NCBI GenBank assembly: GCA_007134625.1
Contig: SLKL01000147.1
Span: forward strand, 1-10,929
DNA from: Saprospiraceae bacterium
Lineage (GTDB): Bacteria > Bacteroidota > Bacteroidia > Chitinophagales > Saprospiraceae
Length of the DNA: 10,929 nucleotides
Reading direction: 5' to 3'
Of the stretch, positions 4,658 through 10,929 are shown one piece after another (position 1 is the first letter of the stretch; every line of letters begins with the position of its first letter). Below the pieces are notes generated by a model. That model did not search any database. It worked only from the letters and a program-made list of their open reading frames with translations, and was not told the origin of the DNA. The translations under genes were made by a program, and so were the position numbers.

Positions 4658-6097
4658 ATGTACAACAATAATCCAACCCTGGAGGCCATTCCAAAAGTAA
4701 TTGACCCAAAGCGTCAAGGTGAGGTTTATGAACAGGCAGATGAGTTCAATCCCGATCCCAATACGCGCAAATTTTATATAGAGAGCTACGGCTGTCAGAT
4801 GAACTTCAGCGATAGTGAAATAGTAGCGTCTGTATTGGGAGATGTAGGATTCAAGCCGACCCGCGATATGGAACAGGCGGATTTGATTTTGATTAACACC
4901 TGCTCTATACGCGAAAAAGCCGAGGAAACGGTAAGGAAGCGTCTCAGGATTTTTGATAAAGTAAAAAAGAGCAAACCCGGTACTTTGGTCGGTGTATTGG
5001 GCTGCATGGCTGAGCGATTAAAAGCCAAGTTACTCGAAGAAGAAAAATTAGTTGATCTGGTAGTTGGCCCTGATGCTTATCGGGATTTACCCAATTTGGT
5101 AGGTACAGCCGATTCCGGACAAAAAGCAGTCAATGTATTTTTATCGAGAGAGGAAACCTATGCCGATATCAGTCCGATGCGATTGGACAATAACGGTATC
5201 ACCGCTTTTATCTCCATCATGAGGGGTTGCGATAATATGTGCTCCTTTTGCGTTGTGCCTTTTACGAGGGGAAGAGAGCGCAGCAGAAATGCCTATACCA
5301 TAGTAGCTGAGGCGACCCAACTGTATGAAAATGGCTACAGAGAAGTGACTTTGCTGGGGCAAAACGTCGATTCCTACAAGTGGGAAAATCCTGAAACCGG
5401 GGAAGTTTACTCTTTTGCCAGAATCCTGAGAATGGTAGCGGATGTGCATCCCGATCTAAGGGTGCGTTTTTCTACTTCCCACCCCAAAGACATCACTGAC
5501 GATGTGCTTTACGCCATAGCCGAGTACGAAAATATTTGCAATTATATCCACCTTCCGGTTCAGTCGGGCAACAGCAGAGTGCTGAAGTTGATGAACAGGA
5601 CCTACACCCGCGAGTGGTATATGGATAAGGTGAAAAGAATTTACGAGGTAATTCCGGATTGCGCTATCTCTTCTGATATGATAGCCGGTTTTTGTACAGA
5701 GACCGAGGAGGAGCATCAAGATACCCTCAGTATTATGGAATTCACACAATACTCTATGTCCTACATGTTTATGTATTCCGAAAGACCGGGTACACTTGCT
5801 GCTAAGAAGTACGAGGACGACATTCCCGATGAGGTGAAAAAGAGGAGACTTCAGGAGATCATTGAGTTGCAGAATCAGATTTCGCTAAAGCACAATACGA
5901 ATGATATCGGTAAAACCTTCAAAGTGCTGATAGAGGGTGATTCTAAAAAAAGTGATCAGGACTTTAAGGGACGTAATTCTCAAAACAAAATGATTGTTTT
6001 TCCTAAAAAAGATGGATTGAAGCCGGGCGATTATGTGATTGTTACGGTCACTGATGCTACGAGCGCTACCTTGTTGGGGGAAATTGTATCAGTTTGA
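4658..6097 (+). CDS. miaB: tRNA-2-methylthio-N6-dimethylallyladenosine synthase
   Basis: MiaB is a radical SAM enzyme that adds a methylthio group to i6A37 of tRNAs reading UNN codons. The 479-residue protein has all three domains. The N-terminal UPF0004 domain carries the auxiliary-cluster cysteines C46 ([13 protein letters not shown]), C82 ([12 protein letters not shown]) and C116 (LGCMAER). The radical SAM core has CxxxCxxC as C191, C195, C198 ([19 protein letters not shown]). Later family segments [11 protein letters not shown] and [19 protein letters not shown] are intact. The C-terminal TRAM domain (about 415-479) binds tRNA. Length is typical. An in-frame ATG at 4601 would add 19 residues ([12 protein letters not shown]...), but the promoter box at 4626 lies inside that extension, so 4658 is chosen. 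It is the first gene of a co-directional run that goes through secG. Confidence 0.95.
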   Translation: MYNNNPTLEAIPKVIDPKRQGEVYEQADEFNPDPNTRKFYIESYGCQMNFSDSEIVASVLGDVGFKPTRDMEQADLILINTCSIREKAEETVRKRLRIFDKVKKSKPGTLVGVLGCMAERLKAKLLEEEKLVDLVVGPDAYRDLPNLVGTADSGQKAVNVFLSREETYADISPMRLDNNGITAFISIMRGCDNMCSFCVVPFTRGRERSRNAYTIVAEATQLYENGYREVTLLGQNVDSYKWENPETGEVYSFARILRMVADVHPDLRVRFSTSHPKDITDDVLYAIAEYENICNYIHLPVQSGNSRVLKLMNRTYTREWYMDKVKRIYEVIPDCAISSDMIAGFCTETEEEHQDTLSIMEFTQYSMSYMFMYSERPGTLAAKKYEDDIPDEVKKRRLQEIIELQNQISLKHNTNDIGKTFKVLIEGDSKKSDQDFKGRNSQNKMIVFPKKDGLKPGDYVIVTVTDATSATLLGEIVSV

Positions 6098-6124
6098 TCC
6101 GGCATTTTTAAAAACTGAGCTTAA

Positions 6125-7414
6125 ATGGTGGACCACTATAATTTGCAGTCGGTAAAACAGCGATATGGCATTGTCGGCCGATCCGAAAAACTCGATCAGG
6201 CGCTCTCACGTGCATTGCGCGTAGCCAAAACCGAATTGACTGTATTGATTTTCGGTGAAAGTGGGGTAGGGAAGGAAGTTTTTTCCAAAATCATCCACGG
6301 ACAGAGTATCAGAAAACACAACAATTTCATAGCCATCAACTGTGGCGCAATCCCTGAGGGTACTATAAATTCCGAACTTTTTGGACACGAAAAAGGCTCA
6401 TTTACTTCCGCTACTGGAGAGCGCAAAGGTTATTTTGAAACCGTCAACGGTGGGACTATATTCTTAGATGAAATAGGCGAGATGCCCCTGGATACGCAAG
6501 CCTATTTGCTAAGAGTTCTGGAGACGGGGGAGTTTCTCAGGGTGGGTTCTTCGCAGGTGTTAAAAACCGATGTCAGGGTAGTGGCGGCAACCAATGTTGA
6601 TTTGAAGGAAAAAGTGGCGAAAGGCAAGTTCAGAGAGGATTTGTTTTATCGACTCAATACCGTTCCCATAAATATACCTCCGCTGAGAGAGCGTAAGGAT
6701 GATATTTTCCTACTGTTTCGCCGTTTTGTGATTGATTTTGCTGAGCGCTACAGGAGCAAGCCTATCCAATTGGAGGACAATGCCAAGATTTTATTGGAAG
6801 CATATGCCTGGCCGGGCAATATTCGGGAATTGAAAAACCTGGCAGAACAGAGTTCAGTCTTAACAGACAGCGACTTCCTGACAGCTGAGGATCTGGTGTC
6901 TATTAAACCTGAGTTGCTTCGCAGGAATTTGCCGGCCATATCTCAGTTCGCTGAGGAGGATAGTGGTATGACGGAAAGAGAGATGTTGTTCAATGTGTTG
7001 TTTGAAATGAAAAAGGAGGTGTCGGATTTAAAGAAATTTGTGCTGGAGCTGGTGGCAATAAACGACCTGAAAGTACCCTCCAAAGGTGAGATGCGGGCAC
7101 TCGCTGAACCTATTACTTTTTCGTCACAAAGTCCTGAGCATACTGATGCTATTTATTCTGACAGTTACGGGGAGGAGATGGACAGGGACGAGGCGCTGAG
7201 CTCAATAATCATAGACGAGGTCAACCGAAGAAATCGCGAATCAGAGGAAGCGCAAGAATTCGAAGAAAATTTATCTTTGGAGGAAAATGAAATACAACTG
7301 ATCAAAAAAGCATTAGATAAACATAGAGGTAGAAGAAAAGACGCCGCTCTCGAATTAGGTATTTCGGAGCGAACCCTTTACCGAAAAATCAAACAATACG
7401 ATATCGACCAATAA
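6125..7414 (+). CDS. Sigma-54-type AAA+ transcriptional activator without receiver domain
   Basis: These activators hydrolyse ATP to open promoters held by sigma-54 RNA polymerase. In 429 residues the AAA+ core begins almost at once: Walker A GESGVGKE (44-51), the sigma-54 contact loop GSFTSA (91-96) where the consensus is GAFTGA, Walker B TIFLDEIGEM (111-120, D115 E116), sensor I RVVAATN (151-157), arginine-finger segment FREDLFYRL (169-177) and sensor II WPGNIRELKN (229-238). There is no N-terminal receiver, GAF or PAS domain, so activity is likely set by expression level or a partner protein. A long acidic/helical linker (about 245-380) leads to a Fis-type helix-turn-helix (GRRKDAALELGISERTLYRK, about 401-420). 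The gene starts 27 bases after miaB. The two changes in the contact loop are unusual; whether it still works with sigma-54 cannot be told here. Confidence 0.9.
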   Translation: MVDHYNLQSVKQRYGIVGRSEKLDQALSRALRVAKTELTVLIFGESGVGKEVFSKIIHGQSIRKHNNFIAINCGAIPEGTINSELFGHEKGSFTSATGERKGYFETVNGGTIFLDEIGEMPLDTQAYLLRVLETGEFLRVGSSQVLKTDVRVVAATNVDLKEKVAKGKFREDLFYRLNTVPINIPPLRERKDDIFLLFRRFVIDFAERYRSKPIQLEDNAKILLEAYAWPGNIRELKNLAEQSSVLTDSDFLTAEDLVSIKPELLRRNLPAISQFAEEDSGMTEREMLFNVLFEMKKEVSDLKKFVLELVAINDLKVPSKGEMRALAEPITFSSQSPEHTDAIYSDSYGEEMDRDEALSSIIIDEVNRRNRESEEAQEFEENLSLEENEIQLIKKALDKHRGRRKDAALELGISERTLYRKIKQYDIDQ

Positions 7415-7415
7415 A

Positions 7416-7916
7416 ATGTTTAAAACTTATTTTGCCATAGCTTTTTTCGTCATCATGACCGGCCTGAGTTCCTGTTATTCCTTCAGGGGGATTAGTATCC
7501 ATCCGGATGTGCATACTTTTTTTGTGGAGGACTTTGAATTGAATGCGCTAAATGCTCCGGTTACCCTCGATCAGGATTTTTCAGAAGCGATGAGGGATAA
7601 AATCAGGAGAGAAACGAGATTGACTTTGGCTGAGGTAGATCCTGATTTGATATTCAGTGGTGCCATAGTCAGGTATGATGTAACTGCTCTCGATCCTGTT
7701 CAGGGAGAAAGGACAGCACTCAATCGCTTAACGATTGGTATAAGAGTGGAGTATGAAAGCATGCAAAATGAGAAGGACAATTGGCAGCGGACTTTTTCCT
7801 TTTTTGAGGATTTTCCAGCAGACCAAAATCTGGCAGATGTGGAGATACAGCTTATAGAGACTATTTTCGAGCAAATCACGGAGGACGTATTTAATGCGGC
7901 GTTTTCTAATTGGTAG
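7416..7916 (+). CDS. lptE: LptE-like LPS-assembly lipoprotein
   Basis: LptE plugs the LptD barrel and helps place lipopolysaccharide in the outer membrane. The 166-residue product has a lipoprotein signal peptide with a lipobox LSSC (C20 is the lipidated residue), followed by YSFRGISIHPDVHTFFVEDF, a typical start of Bacteroidota LptE-like proteins. The rest is mixed alpha/beta with a central AMRDKIRRETRLTLAEVDPD segment (a helix then a polar strand seen in this family), GAIVRYDV strands and a C-terminal helix (IQLIETIFEQITEDVFNAAF). It starts one base after the activator's stop codon, so translation is probably coupled. The fold-family call rests on the lipobox, size, layout and gene context; sequence identity to the E. 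coli protein is expected to be low. Confidence 0.75.
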   Translation: MFKTYFAIAFFVIMTGLSSCYSFRGISIHPDVHTFFVEDFELNALNAPVTLDQDFSEAMRDKIRRETRLTLAEVDPDLIFSGAIVRYDVTALDPVQGERTALNRLTIGIRVEYESMQNEKDNWQRTFSFFEDFPADQNLADVEIQLIETIFEQITEDVFNAAFSNW

Positions 7917-7930
7917 GCCGAAAGTAGGTA

Positions 7931-8773
7931 ATGAAAAATGATATGGAAAAAAACAATCAGAATAAACCCAATCCACTTGAGCATCTTTCGGATGAAGAAA
8001 TCCTTCAGTTGCTGAACGCAGGTGCTTACTCTGCGAATGTGAGGTGGGAGGCTATACGAAGAAAAATCACCAATGGAGAATACGACCCTGCTCAATCTGG
8101 CAAGGATAGCCTTTATATGCTGAACAGGCTTGCATTTTTTTCTGAATTAAATAAAAAAGAAACCCTCAGTCAGGAAGCTCAGGAGCTAATCGGTGGGTCG
8201 GAACATTCTGATCAGCTTGCAGTAGCTAAAAGCGGAATCGAAAAACCTGTAGTAGCTGAATCGGAGGAGACTACGGTCAAATCAGAGCCGGTTCTCGAAA
8301 ATATTGAAGTTGCTCCAGCTAAAGAGTCTCCGACAGAGCAGAAAACCGAGAAGGCTTCCGTTCAAAAGCCTGAAACAGTTCGCTTGCCACATGATAATTT
8401 CTCGGCTTCTCCTTTTCTAAAATGGATTAAGGGAATGGACCCGGACGAAAGTACTGTGCAAACAGAAATTCCGACAGAGGAAATAGAGGAACTTACTTAC
8501 GACCTCAGCGAAGAGGAAAAAAGTGAAAAAAATAAAAAAGATAAGAAAAAAAGCGCAAAGAATAAAAAGTCTAAAAAACCCAAAAATAAAGATAAAAAAA
8601 CTAAGGTTTCTAAAAGCGACCTCTCTTTAAATCCTGAAATTGTATCAGAGACCTTAGCAGATTTGTTGGCTGATCAGGGGCATATTGAGGAGGCCAATGA
8701 AATGTATCGTCAATTAGGGGTGAAATATCCGAAAAAAAGTAGTTACTTTGCGTCCAAATTAAAAAAGAGCTAA
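7931..8773 (+). CDS. Conserved hypothetical protein, lysine-rich linker and C-terminal TPR-like helix pair
   Basis: No enzyme family is recognised. The 280-residue product has no signal peptide or membrane helix. Three parts can be seen: an N-terminal helical part (about 15-90, HLSDEEILQLLNAG and RWEAIRRKITNGEYDP), an acidic, P/E/T-rich disordered middle (about 95-195), and an extremely lysine-rich block (about 198-228, of the form KKDKKKSAKNKKSKKPKNKD). The C-terminus is structured again: SETLADLLADQGHIEEANEMYRQLGVKYPKKSSYFASKL (239-277), one TPR-like helix pair with the final SYFA motif that I know from related Bacteroidota proteins in this operon position. The lysine block could bind nucleic acid or acidic lipid, which is only an inference. 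An alternative start is the ATG at 7943. It lies 14 bases after lptE and 13 before secG, so it is part of the operon. Confidence 0.7.
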   Translation: MKNDMEKNNQNKPNPLEHLSDEEILQLLNAGAYSANVRWEAIRRKITNGEYDPAQSGKDSLYMLNRLAFFSELNKKETLSQEAQELIGGSEHSDQLAVAKSGIEKPVVAESEETTVKSEPVLENIEVAPAKESPTEQKTEKASVQKPETVRLPHDNFSASPFLKWIKGMDPDESTVQTEIPTEEIEELTYDLSEEEKSEKNKKDKKKSAKNKKSKKPKNKDKKTKVSKSDLSLNPEIVSETLADLLADQGHIEEANEMYRQLGVKYPKKSSYFASKLKKS

Positions 8774-8786
8774 AAAATTATATATT

Positions 8787-9038
8787 ATGCTTGTAGGATT
8801 AACGATTTTGATAGCCATTGTTTGTGTCATTTTAACCCTTGTGGTATTGATTCAAAACCCAAAGGGAGGAGGTGTTGATTCCACTTTTGGAGGACAGAGC
8901 GCAAATCAGATGTTTGGAGCGGCTAAATCAACAGATTTTGTAGAAAAATTAACCTGGGGACTTGCAATAGTTTTATTTATACTTTGCATACTTGCCACAT
9001 TCTTTGTGACGCCTTCAGCTCCGGGAGTAGGATTTTAG
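8787..9038 (+). CDS. secG: Preprotein translocase subunit SecG
   Basis: SecG is the small accessory subunit of the SecYEG channel in the inner membrane. The 83-residue protein has two membrane helices (about 3-21 and 56-75) linked by the family loop QNPKGGGVDSTFGGQSANQMFGA (23-45), with the glycine-rich GGG and FGG signatures intact. Length and layout are typical of Bacteroidota SecG. It is the last gene of the miaB operon, followed within 30 bases by a hairpin terminator. Confidence 0.93.
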   Translation: MLVGLTILIAIVCVILTLVVLIQNPKGGGVDSTFGGQSANQMFGAAKSTDFVEKLTWGLAIVLFILCILATFFVTPSAPGVGF

Positions 9039-9065
9039 AATTAAGTACCAAAACCATTTATAGAG

Positions 9066-9096
9066 AAAAGGTTCGGCGTTATGCGTCGGACCTTTT
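9066..9096 (+). terminator. Intrinsic terminator after secG
   Basis: A 13-bp stem pairs 9066-9078 with 9084-9096 (AAAAGGTTCGGCG with CGTCGGACCTTTT, two G-T pairs), loop TTATG. The right arm ends in four T residues; the tail beyond (GTCATTTT) is only partly T-rich. It closes the miaB-to-secG transcript and separates it from groES. Confidence 0.8.
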
Positions 9097-9102
9097 GTCA
9101 TT

Positions 9103-9205
9103 TTGGCAATACCTGATGCCTTCATTATCTTATTTGGCAGTAAGAAATGAAATTTTGTCACCTAATTTTGATTGGCACAGCTTGTGATAGAGAAGAAGTG
9201 TAAGT
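9103..9205 (+). promoter_or_regulatory. groES upstream region with three TTGGCA hexamers and candidate promoters
   Basis: TTGGCA occurs at 9103-9108, 9134-9139 and 9172-9177. A perfect TAnnTTTG box (TAATTTTG) is at 9163-9170, and TAAGTTTA (seven of eight) is at 9201-9208. TTGGCAC at 9172-9178 also matches the -24 element of sigma-54 promoters, but GA stands at 9186-9187 where the -12 GC is expected. No CIRCE inverted repeat (TTAGCACTC/GAGTGCTAA) was seen. Which box is used cannot be decided by eye. Confidence 0.4.
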
Positions 9206-9227
9206 TTAATTTTTTAACAAAAAAACA
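9206..9227 (+). repeat. T-run/A-run leader element, groES copy
   Basis: TTAATTTTTTAAC then seven A and CA ends 9 bases before the groES start. The same element, with one extra T, stands before groEL (9521-9543). It can fold into a weak A-T hairpin or serve as an A-rich translation leader, as Bacteroidota rely little on Shine-Dalgarno pairing. Confidence 0.55.
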
Positions 9228-9236
9228 TTTGAAAAT

Positions 9237-9500
9237 ATGAAGCCTATCAGTGATAGAGTAGTAGTTAAACCGGCACCCGCTGAAGAGAAAACAAAGGGTG
9301 GTATTATTATCCCGGATACAGCTAAGGAAAAGCCCCAAAGAGGTGAGGTCGTAGCTGTTGGACCCGGAAAGGATGGTAATTTAATGACTGTGCAGAAAGG
9401 TGATATCGTACTTTATGGTAAGTATGCCGGACAGGAGATATCATTGGACGGACAGGACTATATGATTATGAGAGAAGATGATATCCTAATCATACTTTAA
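9237..9500 (+). CDS. groES: Co-chaperonin GroES (Hsp10)
   Basis: GroES caps the GroEL ring and closes the folding chamber. The 87-residue protein starts with [25 protein letters not shown], which carries the mobile-loop region (about 16-31, with the GGIIIP motif that contacts GroEL), followed by [10 protein letters not shown] (35-44), [15 protein letters not shown] (54-68) and a typical C-terminal strand ([13 protein letters not shown]). It is slightly shorter than the E. coli protein (97) because the roof-loop region is compact. groEL follows after a 54-base gap holding the second leader element, so both are probably on one transcript. Confidence 0.96.
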   Translation: MKPISDRVVVKPAPAEEKTKGGIIIPDTAKEKPQRGEVVAVGPGKDGNLMTVQKGDIVLYGKYAGQEISLDGQDYMIMREDDILIIL

Positions 9501-9520
9501 GCGGATTGAGACATCCAATA

Positions 9521-9543
9521 TTAATTTTTTAACTAAAAAAACA
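9521..9543 (+). repeat. T-run/A-run leader element, groEL copy
   Basis: TTAATTTTTTAACT then seven A and CA ends 11 bases before the groEL start, matching the groES leader except for one inserted T. Confidence 0.55.
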
Positions 9544-9548
9544 AATAA

Positions 9549-10929
<1,381 letters not shown>

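Noticed and set aside
5141..5749. Minus-strand open frames inside miaB
   Set aside because: They are shadows of the coding strand of miaB, without starts, promoters or domain-like content.
9097..9236. CIRCE operator ahead of groESL
   Set aside because: No TTAGCACTC or GAGTGCTAA half-site is present.

Overview
The window comes from a Bacteroidota genome. The signs are a type IX secretion (T9SS) C-terminal domain of the gliding-associated type, A-rich leaders without Shine-Dalgarno motifs, promoter boxes of the TAnnTTTG kind, and the gene run miaB / sigma-54-type activator / lptE-like / small TPR-like protein / secG / groES / groEL, which I recall from many members of this phylum. A Saprospiria- or Chitinophagia-like lineage fits the overall style, but the sequence here does not decide it.

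Left edge (1-954, minus strand): a membrane-anchored TPR protein (234..923) has a clear promoter just upstream. It is followed by a strong hairpin terminator and then the first 54 codons of ribH (lumazine synthase), which runs off the left edge.

Middle (about 955-4600, plus strand): an AT-rich accessory island lies between two conserved housekeeping blocks. It carries a winged-helix-like protein with a C-terminal membrane helix (1273..1635), a structured palindromic element (1701..1829), a PIN-domain toxin overlapping a small basic antitoxin-like gene (1913..2519), a decayed or frameshifted coding remnant (about 2566..2792), and a secreted seven-repeat beta-propeller protein with a T9SS signal (2916..4409). 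Repeated non-coding modules sit between these genes. One promoter-like module of the form GTTG-N17/19-TATGTTT...GGGGGA...GCG-N2-TATACA precedes both the winged-helix gene and the propeller gene. A palindrome with the core CCAAAAGTGG appears complete once and as an apparently truncated second copy. This looks like cassette-type gene turnover, although no integrase is present and no canonical attC core motifs can be read.

Right block (4600-9096, plus strand): a promoter (TATCTTTG at 4626) drives a tight operon. It encodes MiaB (tRNA methylthiolation), an AAA+ sigma-54-type activator with a variant GAFTGA loop, an LptE-like outer-membrane lipoprotein, a lysine-rich protein with a C-terminal half-TPR, and SecG. 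A 13-bp stem terminator ends it. The miaB start should be 4658, because the promoter lies inside the longer open frame.

Right edge (9097-10929): groES and groEL (truncated by the window end) form the chaperonin operon. No CIRCE operator is visible. Each gene is preceded by a nearly identical T-run/A-run leader of 22-23 bases, and three TTGGCA hexamers lie upstream of groES.
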